A stretch of DNA of 42,713 bases, from contig JAAEOA010000034.1 of the NCBI GenBank assembly GCA_024223715.1, positions 1 through 42,713 on the forward strand, written 5' to 3'. Position 1 is the stretch's first letter; every line of letters begins with the position of its first letter. The notes under the pieces are model-generated. The model saw only the letters and a program-made list of their open reading frames with translations, was not told the DNA's origin and made no database searches. Positions 25,183 to 34,245 of this stretch are shown one piece after another. The position numbers were made by a program, and so were the translations under genes. Source of the stretch: a bacterium. Lineage in GTDB: Bacteria; Krumholzibacteriota; Krumholzibacteriia; LZORAL124-64-63.

Positions 25183-27948
25183 CTATCTGATGACAACAAA
25201 ACGACCGCGGAAGTCATCAAATCCAGCCCGGTCACTATGCACAGAGTATAAATAAATCCCGCTGAAAACTTCTTGCCCATTACGGGACATCAGGTTCCAG
25301 GAGGCTTGCCCGCCATCCGTGTAGCCATTGTGGTCAATAGTCTGGACCAGGTCGCCCGCGGTGGTAAAAACCCGGATGGTATTGTGGGCTTCGGGCAAAT
25401 TATTGAACATCACACGAACACCGGTGGGGTCATTTCGTGAAGGAGATTGGCCCAGAAATTCTGCCAGAGATTCGCGGGTTGCCGGATTGGGGTAGACGTA
25501 AATATTATTGCCTTCTTCGGCTCTGGATTCAGGAGTTTGGGCATCTGGCCGGGGAACTGTATACATGGGTGAGTTGGCGGGTTCACCATCAAGCCCTGGT
25601 CCGGTGGGAACCAGTTGATCATCATCAGTCCAGGCCGTTGTGTGATCTGTGGCAGTGACGCTGAAGTGAAGAGGGAAACCATTGGGCAATTGGTCGGCAA
25701 TATAGTGGTAGTAGACAGTCCCGTGTTTTGGGATGACGGTTTCTTCCTCATTGGCTTCTCTGGCGGTAACAGCAAAAAAGGTATCCAGTACCGAGGGTTG
25801 GGTTTCCCAGGGTACAAAAGGAATCAGGCCTGGCCGAACAGCTCCGCCGGGTGTCCGAATGGGGGGGAAGACCAAATGATTTCCCAAAGAATCAGCCGCA
25901 ACAAATTCAGTCATCAGGTTTTGAAGGCCTTCATTTGCCGGGTCGGCAAGGCAGACAGGGTAATAAATTGAGTCATGAAGGCCTGTGTTTTGGCCCAGGG
26001 GCAAATCATTGGGGGAATGAGCCATACCGGCAGGCACAATGTTTATTAAATCAATTTCATATTCCATGGACCATTTTTCGTGCGGGGGTGCCTGTTCAGG
26101 ACCAACGCCAGCAGGACGCACCCAATTGCTGGCCTTCCAAACCCGGAAGGACTCGAAATCAAGAATTCCGGTAACCGGGTCGTGAACGTATTGGCTCGAG
26201 TCGTCCCAAAGAATTTCAACCTGATGGTTGCCCGGAACAACCCTCGCATTTGGAGCTGTTGGCGGGAAAGCCCGGGGCAGAACCCAGGGCATTCGGGTTT
26301 CTCTTCCCCACACTCCGGTGAAGTATTCAGGGTTCCGATACATGGAATAATGACCTTCAAAAAGGTCCCAGTAAAAGTTATTGGCTTCGGTGCATTCGTG
26401 GCCAAGGGCGCGGAAACATTCATCACAATTGTCGGTGTTCACCCAGGCGCATTCTTCATAGTTTTCATCTATGAATAAGTCGTCTTCATTAACAAGTTCA
26501 TAACCGAATACAGGATAGGTTCCAGTGCAGGATGAGTCCATCATCAGTTCACGGTAGGTAAGTAACGGGTTTTCCCCAAACTTAAGATGAGGGAAATCGC
26601 TGGGGCAAATTTTAGATTCTTTTCGGTCCCTGCCCGTGTTCCAGTCGTTGTCGGCATTGACCATGGTTCCACGCCCAAGTCGGGCAGCCTCCACAGCGGT
26701 TTCCAGGGCACCCTGAAGCCCGTAACCAACCACCAGGGCCAGTTCATACTCAAGGGTTTTTCCGGGGCGCAAATCGTTGAAGGGCCCGCTGGAAACGAGA
26801 ACTCTCACATCATTTTTCTGGTCTTCCCTAAGGTTGGCATCGTGCTGATTGCGGGACATGTAATAATATCGGTCCTGATCAATTTCAGGTTCGCCGTTTT
26901 GGTTGGACTGGCCGTGAGATGTGAAGATCTGGAATGAATTAACAGTCAGATGACGTGGGGCTCGATCCCCTCGAAAATGAGTTGTGTGATGTAAGGTCAT
27001 CAATCCAATACAGCCAGGCAGGGGATTGGAGTCGGCAGCATCAAGGGCATAAGCTAAATTGATCCGATAAAATGACCCGTCTTCTCCGCGCACGCCTCCG
27101 TCAAAAAATCCGGCAAGGTCGTTTGGATCGCTGAAATCTTCTCGGGATTCAACATCAAAGTCGGCATAGAACCCCAGATAAATATCGTCCCGGGTTTGAC
27201 CGCTTGTATTTGTTATTTCAAAATCGAGGGCCACGATGTTGCTGTGCAGGGGGTTGGACCAAGTGGCTGCACGTTGCACCACTGTCAAGCCAATGGGTAA
27301 ATGATTCGGATACAATTCTCGAATCAGAGGGAGATCGTCCTGAAAGGTACAGACAAACATCTGGTCGCCAATTTGGCCAAAATCTTCGTCAATTTGCCCA
27401 TCGTTGTCATCGTCGAGGCCGTTGAGTCGGTCTTCATCAATGGACTGGTCGTTGTCATCATCTGCATTGGGATGAGGTAATCGCCGGCCATTAATCCCGG
27501 GAGCTGAGTGGGGTCTTTCTTTCCTGCCCTCAATGGCTTCATACATAGTATCGTGAAGGCCGGAACCCGGGCGGAATTCATGGGGGAAAAGGCCAGTGGA
27601 AACAGTGAGCTCACCGCCAACGCGGGCACCAACCCACAGACCACCACCCCACAAATATTCGTTACCAGACCCACCGGGCCACTGTGCCGAGGGTGCATGG
27701 CTGAAGGGCAAGGAGGCGTTATACAGGGAGCCTATCAGACCGTGATTTGTAAAATTTACATGAAGTTGTCCCATGTTCAGCACAAAAGAACCATCGAGAA
27801 CATGAATCCCATCAGGTTCGGTAGCAGGATAGTTTGGAGGAAGTTCGGAGCGGGCGGAGCACAAGCCAGCGCTAATGGTTATGAACAAACCAAAATTCAG
27901 GAACTGCCGGAAGAAGCTGCGAAACATCTTTTGGGGCATGAACATCAA
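25183..27948 (-). CDS. Large secreted protein with Ca-binding-type repeat and T9SS/FlgD-like C-terminal domain
   Basis: The protein has 921 residues with a signal peptide (about 8-33, SFFRQFLNFGLFITISAGL). Residues 161-190 hold an Asp-rich element, NADDDNDQSIDEDRLNGLDD then DNDGQIDED, that looks like calcium-binding thrombospondin type 3-like repeats. The middle is a large beta-rich region with conserved aromatic residues (HSNIVALDFEITNTSGQ, then DDIYLGFYADFDV). The last 95 residues begin with YPNPA and run to GRFVVIR with the pattern of a FlgD-type Ig / type IX sorting domain. It is probably exported to the surface or secreted, with a role in adhesion or substrate binding. No catalytic motif is seen. 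No T9SS machinery is in the window. The start is uncertain among several nearby Met codons. Confidence 0.78.
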   Translation of the reverse strand: MMFMPQKMFRSFFRQFLNFGLFITISAGLCSARSELPPNYPATEPDGIHVLDGSFVLNMGQLHVNFTNHGLIGSLYNASLPFSHAPSAQWPGGSGNEYLWGGGLWVGARVGGELTVSTGLFPHEFRPGSGLHDTMYEAIEGRKERPHSAPGINGRRLPHPNADDDNDQSIDEDRLNGLDDDNDGQIDEDFGQIGDQMFVCTFQDDLPLIRELYPNHLPIGLTVVQRAATWSNPLHSNIVALDFEITNTSGQTRDDIYLGFYADFDVESREDFSDPNDLAGFFDGGVRGEDGSFYRINLAYALDAADSNPLPGCIGLMTLHHTTHFRGDRAPRHLTVNSFQIFTSHGQSNQNGEPEIDQDRYYYMSRNQHDANLREDQKNDVRVLVSSGPFNDLRPGKTLEYELALVVGYGLQGALETAVEAARLGRGTMVNADNDWNTGRDRKESKICPSDFPHLKFGENPLLTYRELMMDSSCTGTYPVFGYELVNEDDLFIDENYEECAWVNTDNCDECFRALGHECTEANNFYWDLFEGHYSMYRNPEYFTGVWGRETRMPWVLPRAFPPTAPNARVVPGNHQVEILWDDSSQYVHDPVTGILDFESFRVWKASNWVRPAGVGPEQAPPHEKWSMEYEIDLINIVPAGMAHSPNDLPLGQNTGLHDSIYYPVCLADPANEGLQNLMTEFVAADSLGNHLVFPPIRTPGGAVRPGLIPFVPWETQPSVLDTFFAVTAREANEEETVIPKHGTVYYHYIADQLPNGFPLHFSVTATDHTTAWTDDDQLVPTGPGLDGEPANSPMYTVPRPDAQTPESRAEEGNNIYVYPNPATRESLAEFLGQSPSRNDPTGVRVMFNNLPEAHNTIRVFTTAGDLVQTIDHNGYTDGGQASWNLMSRNGQEVFSGIYLYSVHSDRAGFDDFRGRFVVIR

Positions 27949-28030
27949 ACTTTTGAGCGAGGTGAGGCGAGACTCTTGAATTTAAGGTTTCGTCCTGTCA
28001 GAGGCAAGGAGCCGGTGCAAAGTTTTGGGC

Positions 28031-29149
28031 CTAAGGCTTGTTGTTTTTTTCAGTTGGGTCCGTTTTTGTTGGCTCAAACTCAGGCAATGGCTGGGCGGGA
28101 GCAGGCAGAATGTCGTGGAAAACCACACCGTAAATTTCCCAGATGGTCACAAACAAAGCGGCGACTATGGGGCCAATAATGAATCCCAGAATTCCAAACA
28201 TGACAATACCGCCCATGGTCCCCAGAAGGATCAATAGATCTGGCATTTGAGTGTCCTGGCCAACCATTTTTGGTCGCAGGAAATTGTCGATACTGCCAAC
28301 TACGAGGCCGCAGAACAAGGCCAGTCCTACACCTTTGGCAATGCTGCCCCCAGCAATCAGAATGGCTGCAGCGGGCACCCAAATCAAGGCCGTTCCAATA
28401 CCTGGAACAATGGACAGGACAACCATAATAGTACCCCAGAAAATGCTGCTGGGAATTCCAACCACCATAAAAGCCACCCCCGCTAAACCGCCTTGCAGTG
28501 CTCCAATAACTGCAGTGCCTTTAAGGGTCGCTCGTGTAACCGACCGAAATTTATCGATTAGACGACGCTCGTCCTGATCTTTTAGGGGCAGGTAATAAAG
28601 AATTCGATTTAACAGAGCGCTGCCGTCGATGAGAAAAAAATACATTGAATAAAGCATAATAAAGAGCATGAAGAAAAACTGAACCGTGCCGGCCGTAGCA
28701 GCGGAAACACTGTTGATGAGAAACTTGCTCAGGTAACCAACGGCTTCGCCTGCTTTGACCAGAATTTGGCTCTCATATGGTTGGATTTTATCGTAAAAAC
28801 TCTGTTTCTGAAGCCATAGGCTGATTTCCGTGGGATTGTTTAAATTGTCCTGCACCCAGGGTGAAATGTTATTACCCACTTTGATGGCCTCGGCGGTGAC
28901 TACTCCGAGAAGTGAACCGAGGGGAATGATGATCAGCAAAACAATAACCAGCAGGCTGACAGCCGAGGCGGCCGAGCGGTTGCCTTTGAACAGTTTGGTC
29001 AATCGGTTATAAAGTGGTTGAGCCAAAGATGAGGCAATGCCTGCCAGAACCACGGCCATAAGAAAACCTTTGGTCATGGAAAAAAATATGGCAGAAATTA
29101 TTAGAACAAGAAGAAGAAGAACCACCTTGCTGACCGATGAAGTTTTCAT
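28031..29149 (-). CDS. AI-2E family (PerM/YdiK) membrane transporter
   Basis: The protein has 372 residues with about eight membrane segments, starting LLLLVLIISAIFFSMTKGFL. Family marks: ITSAEAIKVG-like loop, a central periplasmic region (about 95-150), GTAVIGALQGGLAGVAFMVV, VLSIVPGIGTALIWVPAAAI, and DNFLRPKMVGQ with the IDNxLRP sequence typical of this group. Members export or transport small signals or ions; E. coli TqsA affects autoinducer-2 transport and others act as Na+/H+ antiporters. The C-terminus ends in a charged Pro-rich tail. ATG 29149 follows AGGGGCG. It ends about 80 bases upstream of the secreted 921-residue protein gene, so the two may be cotranscribed. Confidence 0.88.
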   Translation of the reverse strand: MKTSSVSKVVLLLLVLIISAIFFSMTKGFLMAVVLAGIASSLAQPLYNRLTKLFKGNRSAASAVSLLVIVLLIIIPLGSLLGVVTAEAIKVGNNISPWVQDNLNNPTEISLWLQKQSFYDKIQPYESQILVKAGEAVGYLSKFLINSVSAATAGTVQFFFMLFIMLYSMYFFLIDGSALLNRILYYLPLKDQDERRLIDKFRSVTRATLKGTAVIGALQGGLAGVAFMVVGIPSSIFWGTIMVVLSIVPGIGTALIWVPAAAILIAGGSIAKGVGLALFCGLVVGSIDNFLRPKMVGQDTQMPDLLILLGTMGGIVMFGILGFIIGPIVAALFVTIWEIYGVVFHDILPAPAQPLPEFEPTKTDPTEKNNKP

Positions 29150-29365
29150 GATCGCCCCTAAAGCATAATTGCCCCTGAAAAAGTGAAGCCGTATTTGAAT
29201 ATCAGCTGAATCCTACCTACAGAACTCTTTTGGGGCAACACCAATAAACTGGCATCAATTTCATTATTTGCTATTTTGGTCCGGTATTGAATTTGTAAGG
29301 CTGATGGTATCTTATAAATGGTATCTAATTAATTGTCAGTCCACTTTAATTAAAGGAGCCCTGTT

Positions 29366-29893
29366 GTGGCCGATCTCAAAGCAATCTTCGAAACAGAAAA
29401 AGGCACTATCAACGTCACCCTTTTTGCCGATAAGACCCCACTGACAGTGGCTAACTTTGCCAATTTGGCCCAGCGCGGTTTTTATAACGGTTTGAAGTTC
29501 CACCGGGTTATTCCCGACTTTATGATTCAGGGCGGCTGTCCCCTCGGTACCGGCACCGGTGGCCCGGGCTATCGTTTTGCCGATGAGTGCTGTGACGAAT
29601 TGCGCCACGATGGCCCTGGGGTTTTGTCCATGGCGAACGCTGGTCCAGGTACCAACGGTAGCCAGTTCTTTATTACGCATGTTGAAACTTCCTGGCTTGA
29701 TGGCAAACATACAGTTTTTGGTAAAATTGAAGGCGATGTCGATCAAGATGTCGTCAACGTCATTGCCGGTGAAGACAAGCTGGTAAAGGTGACCATTGAA
29801 GGCGATGTGGAAGAATTGTTTGCCGCCAAGGCGGATGATCTTGCAAAATGGAACGAAGCTTTGGACGCGAACTTCCCTGAATTGAACTCCTAG
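29366..29893 (+). CDS. Cyclophilin-type peptidyl-prolyl isomerase
   Basis: The protein has 175 residues from GTG 29366 (AAAGGAG, 7-base gap). The cyclophilin core is clear: [13 protein letters not shown] and [15 protein letters not shown] early, then [21 protein letters not shown] with the Arg-Phe-Met/Gln-type active-site set, and [15 protein letters not shown]. It has no signal peptide, so it is the cytoplasmic kind that speeds cis-trans proline isomerisation. The extension after residue 150 is acidic and helical. It is monocistronic with a strong terminator downstream. Confidence 0.93.
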   Translation: MADLKAIFETEKGTINVTLFADKTPLTVANFANLAQRGFYNGLKFHRVIPDFMIQGGCPLGTGTGGPGYRFADECCDELRHDGPGVLSMANAGPGTNGSQFFITHVETSWLDGKHTVFGKIEGDVDQDVVNVIAGEDKLVKVTIEGDVEELFAAKADDLAKWNEALDANFPELNS

Positions 29894-29935
29894 AGTTCTT
29901 TTCTGTACACTATTTGCTACTCATTTTCTTTGAGT

Positions 29936-29972
29936 CCTCCGGAAACTTTTCCTCCGGAGGGCTTTTTTTTTT
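29936..29972 (+). terminator. Terminator of the cyclophilin gene
   Basis: An 8-bp stem (29936-29943 with 29953-29960) and a run of about ten T residues follow the stop by some 45 bases. Confidence 0.88.
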
Positions 29973-30079
29973 AAATTTTTAGGGAACAAAACCCACCGTT
30001 GAACATTGAAACCGAGCCACTAACAGGAATTATTCCTATAATGTCGAAAGGTCAAAAATAAATGTTCGGAGGTCTTGAA

Positions 30080-30661
30080 ATGTTAAAACTTCTCATTGCG
30101 ATGACCCTGCTCCTTGGTACGGGATCGCTTTTATTAAATATGTTACCTGTGGCTCATAAGTCGGGCTCCAGGCGGCAGCCCATTTTCTCGCTGGTCAGCC
30201 GTGCCCATGCGACGGAACCCGGGAAAACAGCAACACCCACTGGAGAAGAAAAAGTAAAAAAAACCAAAGACGAATGGAAGCGATCATTGACAGCTGAGCA
30301 GTACAATGTGACCCGCTGCGGAGGCACCGAAGCTCCATTCAGTGGAAAATACTACAAACACAAAGAAGCTGGCATATACACTTGCGTGGGTTGCGATGCT
30401 GAGCTTTTTGATTCAGGCACTAAGTACGAATCGGGTAGTGGGTGGCCCAGTTATTGGCAACCGGTGGACAAATACGCAGTGCGTGAAATAAACGACATCA
30501 GCTACGGAATGGTGCGTACAGAAATTGTCTGCAGCCGTTGTGAGGCTCATCTTGGGCATGTTTTTAAAGACGGGCCGAAACCTACGGGGTTGCGGTATTG
30601 TATCAATTCAGCTTCACTGGGGTTTGTACCCGAAAACGAGGAAAACCAACAGGAGAAGTGA
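30080..30661 (+). CDS. msrB: Peptide-methionine (R)-S-oxide reductase, exported
   Basis: The protein has 193 residues from ATG 30080, after GGAGG with an 8-base gap; ATG 30062 is less likely. A hydrophobic N-terminus ([19 protein letters not shown]) followed by a basic linker suggests export or membrane anchoring. The SelR domain follows: [15 protein letters not shown], zinc pairs CVGCDAELF and [23 protein letters not shown], and the catalytic Cys in [12 protein letters not shown]. It repairs R-methionine sulfoxide, here likely in the periplasm. The SDR gene starts 4 bases after its stop. Confidence 0.93.
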   Translation: MLKLLIAMTLLLGTGSLLLNMLPVAHKSGSRRQPIFSLVSRAHATEPGKTATPTGEEKVKKTKDEWKRSLTAEQYNVTRCGGTEAPFSGKYYKHKEAGIYTCVGCDAELFDSGTKYESGSGWPSYWQPVDKYAVREINDISYGMVRTEIVCSRCEAHLGHVFKDGPKPTGLRYCINSASLGFVPENEENQQEK

Positions 30662-30665
30662 TTTC

Positions 30666-31514
30666 TTGAAAACAACCACAACACCCCTGACTCATGTGTT
30701 GATTACTGGTGCTTCGGCCGGGCTGGGTTTTGAACTGGCTCGGCTTTTTGCTGCCGATGGCCACTCCCTGGTGCTGGTGGCCCGACGTGAAGAAAAACTG
30801 GCAGCCCTGGCTCAAACTTTACAAAAAGATTTTGAAGTGGATGTGCAAATCATCCCGGCTGATTTGGCTGCGCCTCAGGCTGTTTCTGGTTTGCTGAGAG
30901 CCCTGCAGGATGCTGATCTGGGTATTAAGGTTTTAGTCAATAATGCGGCTTTTGGTTCTTATGGTCGTGTCCTGGATCGGGAATTCGATGTATACCAGCG
31001 CATGATTGATTTGAACATCACCACATTGACCGGTTTGACGCGGGGGTTGTTGCCAGCCATGGAAGCAGCGGCTGGGGCCATGGATGGAAAAGATAAACCC
31101 GGAATTATTAATGTTGGATCCACCGCCGCTTTTCAACCGGGCCCATTGATGGCTGTATATTTTGCGACCAAATCTTATGTGTTGTCGTTTACTGAAGCGT
31201 TGCATGAAGAAATGCTGGAGAAGGGTGTGAGGGTGACGGCTTTTTGTCCTGGCCCCACTCGCACTGAATTTTTTGTGCAGGAGGATATGGTACCGGCTGG
31301 GGAAATTACCGATCAACATAGAACTGAGTTCGAAAGACGGGATGCCAACCGCATGAGCCCCGGTTTGGCGGCATTGGTTGGGTATAACGCGTTTAAGAAC
31401 GGAAAAGCCATTGTGATTCCCGGATTCAAGAACCGCTTACTGGCTCAGGCGAGCCGGTTTTTACCTCGCTCGGTGGTGCGTCGGATAGCCCATAATTTTT
31501 TGAGAATTAAGTAA
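30666..31514 (+). CDS. SDR oxidoreductase, DltE/YqjQ-like
   Basis: The protein has 282 residues from TTG 30666 (AGGAG ten bases upstream, inside the end of msrB). The motif TGASAGLG (about 13-20), NNAAFGSYG, the catalytic Ser in NVGSTAAFQPG and Tyr-Lys in YFATKSY mark an active SDR of the classical fold. FCPGPTRTEFF is also conserved in this branch, whose members are annotated as short-chain dehydrogenases with unknown substrates. The reading frame extends far upstream inside msrB, but no ribosome site exists there. It is coupled to msrB by a 4-base gap. Confidence 0.85.
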   Translation: MKTTTTPLTHVLITGASAGLGFELARLFAADGHSLVLVARREEKLAALAQTLQKDFEVDVQIIPADLAAPQAVSGLLRALQDADLGIKVLVNNAAFGSYGRVLDREFDVYQRMIDLNITTLTGLTRGLLPAMEAAAGAMDGKDKPGIINVGSTAAFQPGPLMAVYFATKSYVLSFTEALHEEMLEKGVRVTAFCPGPTRTEFFVQEDMVPAGEITDQHRTEFERRDANRMSPGLAALVGYNAFKNGKAIVIPGFKNRLLAQASRFLPRSVVRRIAHNFLRIK

Positions 31515-31659
31515 TTGAGAGGGTTTTTTGGAGATCAGAATAACTGAAATGGGAAGTAACAGTTCATTCAATAATCTCCTATACTAAACTCGAATAATTC
31601 ATTAATTTATAAGGGCAAAAACAAACAAGTATCATGCCTTCATTCAAAGGAGCTCGCCC

Positions 31660-32940
31660 GTGAAAAACGTGACTGCCATCATCCTGGGGGGGGGACGCGG
31701 CACACGGCTCTTCCCCTTAACTCTTGAACGCAGCAAGCCTGCCGTTGGCTTTGCAGGCAAGTATCGGCTTATCGATATTCCCATCAGTAATTGTATCAAT
31801 TCCGGCCTGAAAAAGGTCTTTGTTCTGACCCAGTTTCTATCCGCCAGCATGCACCGTCACATCATGCAGACTTACGCCTTCGATACCTTCACCGATGGCT
31901 TTGTAGATATTTTGGCCGCCGAACAAACCCCCGACCGGGACGCCTGGTTTCAAGGCACCAGCGACGCCGTTCGAGCCACGATGAATCACACCATGTATTA
32001 CGATTCCGACGAAATTGTCATTCTTGGCGGGGACCACCTTTATCGCATGGATTATTCGGAATTGGTGCGCCACCATCGCAAGACCGGTGCCGACATCACT
32101 CTGGGCGTTTACCCCGTTGTGCGTGACGAAGCCAGTCGCATGGGTCTGCTGAAAGCTGACGATCAGGGTGAAGTGGTGGAGTTTGTGGAAAAACCTACTG
32201 ATGAAGACGTCATTAATTCCTTCAAGGCCCCAACCCGGCTTTTTGCTGATCACGGCATTACCGTTGAAGGCGACAAATATTTGGCCAGTATGGGCATTTA
32301 TGTTTTTAAGCCTTCAGTGCTGCGCGAGCTTCTGGCCGATGAAAATAAAACCGATTTCGGCAAGGAAGTTATTCCCGATTCCATCGCCGAAAAAAAAGTT
32401 GTGGCCTATCCGTTTGCCGGTTACTGGCGGGACATTGGAACCATTGGAGCTTTCTTCGAATCGAACCTGGAACTGGTGCGAACTGACCCGGAGTTCAACC
32501 TGTATCAGGGCGGTTGGCCTTTTTACACCCGCACTCGCTCTTTGCCGCCGAGCAGCATCATTAATTCGGAAATCAATAACAGTTTGGTTTCTGAAGGATC
32601 TTACGTGGTGGGTGCAACCATTAGCAACAGTGTGCTGGGTATTCGCAGCCGGGTGGGTGAAGGATCCGTACTCAAAGATGTCATTATGCAGGGAAACGAT
32701 TTTTATGACGGCGAACAGAGCCTAAGCGATGAAGAACAGAACAAGGGACCATTGCTGGGGGTCGGGAAGAATTGCCACATCGAGCGCTGCATTATCGATA
32801 AAAACGTTCACATTGGCGACAATGTAACCATCAAAGCCCGCCCCGAAGTCGACGACTATGAAGGTGAGCGCCGCTGGATCCGTGATGGCATTACGGTCAT
32901 TCCCAAAGGAACGGTGATCGCATCCGGCACCGAGTTATAA
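31660..32940 (+). CDS. glgC: Glucose-1-phosphate adenylyltransferase
   Basis: The protein has 426 residues from GTG 31660 (AAAGGAG, 31647-31653). The nucleotide-binding loop is ILGGGRGTRLFPLT, and the catalytic/substrate parts are KYRLIDIPISNCINSG, then QGTSDAVRATMNH, GGDHLYRMDYS and VVEFVEKP. The second half is a left-handed beta-helix (hexapeptide repeats ending SRVGEGSVLKDVIM and HIGDNVTIKARPE). It makes ADP-glucose, the donor for glycogen; other glg genes are not here. The coding stretch has a G9 homopolymer at codons 9-12. The next gene starts by overlapping the stop codon. Confidence 0.96.
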   Translation: MKNVTAIILGGGRGTRLFPLTLERSKPAVGFAGKYRLIDIPISNCINSGLKKVFVLTQFLSASMHRHIMQTYAFDTFTDGFVDILAAEQTPDRDAWFQGTSDAVRATMNHTMYYDSDEIVILGGDHLYRMDYSELVRHHRKTGADITLGVYPVVRDEASRMGLLKADDQGEVVEFVEKPTDEDVINSFKAPTRLFADHGITVEGDKYLASMGIYVFKPSVLRELLADENKTDFGKEVIPDSIAEKKVVAYPFAGYWRDIGTIGAFFESNLELVRTDPEFNLYQGGWPFYTRTRSLPPSSIINSEINNSLVSEGSYVVGATISNSVLGIRSRVGEGSVLKDVIMQGNDFYDGEQSLSDEEQNKGPLLGVGKNCHIERCIIDKNVHIGDNVTIKARPEVDDYEGERRWIRDGITVIPKGTVIASGTEL

Positions 32941-34073
32941 AACCCTGGATTATACTGCTGGTCCTGGTTCTGGCTGCGGGCACATTCCCCGGCCAGGGCC
33001 CGGCTGAAACTGATTGCCGTCAAGCAGCCAACATTGCCTATCAAAACATTCCTCATTGGTTTTATTCCAACCAACCAGATTCTCTGTTTGGTGAAGTCTT
33101 GGCCTGGGAAGAGAGCTGTGGTCAGAGTGAGCCTTTGGTTCGCCTGAAAATTCTGGCCTCCATTTGGGATGATGCCTTTACTGAAAAAGTGTACGATTCG
33201 CGCATCGTTGATTATCTCATTTGGCGATACGATCCCAATCGTCAGAAGAACATTACCGGTCCTGTGAAACCATCTGAAGCCTCTGGTGATGTGGCTACTG
33301 ATTCTGATTATACTTTTTACACAGCCTCATTCGATACCTTTACCACCGATCTTGCCAACCAATTACTTCCTCATACGAAACCCGAGTCAGTAGAACAGTT
33401 CTTTTGTCTTTTCTATTCTGGTGAAACAGATGTTGCTTTCGAAATGCTTCATGGTCGAACTCTGGCCAGCAGTGATTTGCGTTGGTATTACCAGAGGGAA
33501 ATGAACTACCTGAGGAAAGAAAAACCACGTCCCATCTTTTCTTTCACCAGCGGAGTGTGGAAACCAGAAGGAGACTTGCTCCTGGTGGGCGATCATTCTC
33601 AGTTCAGCTTCCTGGTCTCCCTTCGCAAAGAACAGTGGATTGCCCGTATTGTCCTGGAGGTCAGGCCAGGTCGATCCGCCCACCCTTATTTGGTGGTCAA
33701 TACCGAAGGAAATACTGAATTTTCCGACCGTTGGGATAACATCTATCTGGGGCTGGAACTAGGCAGGGAAATGATCAAATTTGGCTCCCACAGTGTTGAT
33801 GGTTTTGTTGGTATTGGCTATGACGCGGTGATGCCATTTTGGGATGAAGACCTGCTCCTGGGGACTGTTAACGCCAACGCAGGCTTTGGATATCGCTTTT
33901 TTGCCGGAGAAAGCCGGCAATGGGTTTTGGGAGCAGACTATCGTTTTGAGGCCATCGGATCCCGGAATTCCGGTGGAACCGGCCTCTCCGGTGGCGCCAC
34001 AACCCTTAGGTTTTCAGTGGGTTTTTCACCTGATCTGGGTAATGGCCGCCGCCGGGACGGATTGGGCCACTGA
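32937..34073 (+). CDS. Putative outer-membrane or secreted protein, apparent AUA start
   Basis: The protein has about 378 residues if it begins at ATA 32937, whose third base is the second base of the glgC TAA stop. In frame, a lysine then a hydrophobic run (KPWIILLVLVLAAGTFPGQG) makes an obvious signal peptide; the frame is closed upstream by TGA 32883, and no ATG, GTG or TTG exists before TTG 33099, which would remove the signal peptide. The C-terminal third (IYLGLELGREM, then GFGYRFFAGE and TLRFSVGFSP) looks like strands of a barrel. Function is unknown. CTG 32952 is another possible start. Confidence 0.55.
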   Translation: MKPWIILLVLVLAAGTFPGQGPAETDCRQAANIAYQNIPHWFYSNQPDSLFGEVLAWEESCGQSEPLVRLKILASIWDDAFTEKVYDSRIVDYLIWRYDPNRQKNITGPVKPSEASGDVATDSDYTFYTASFDTFTTDLANQLLPHTKPESVEQFFCLFYSGETDVAFEMLHGRTLASSDLRWYYQREMNYLRKEKPRPIFSFTSGVWKPEGDLLLVGDHSQFSFLVSLRKEQWIARIVLEVRPGRSAHPYLVVNTEGNTEFSDRWDNIYLGLELGREMIKFGSHSVDGFVGIGYDAVMPFWDEDLLLGTVNANAGFGYRFFAGESRQWVLGADYRFEAIGSRNSGGTGLSGGATTLRFSVGFSPDLGNGRRRDGLGH

Positions 34074-34245
34074 CCGAAAAACGCCTTGTTTCCCACCAAT
34101 GGTCGTTTTACCTTTAACATTCAATAATCAGGGGCTGTGAATTTTTCATCAGCTCCCTTTGTTGTTCTATTATTTCCGGTAAATCCGAATCCCTTTATTA
34201 GGCGGATTTCCCGACTCATGATCACCTGATCAAGGAGAATGGACG

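Noticed and set aside
29304..29326. Direct repeat ATGGTATCT twice, 14 bases apart, before the cyclophilin gene
   Set aside because: Too short and AT-rich to support a regulatory claim.
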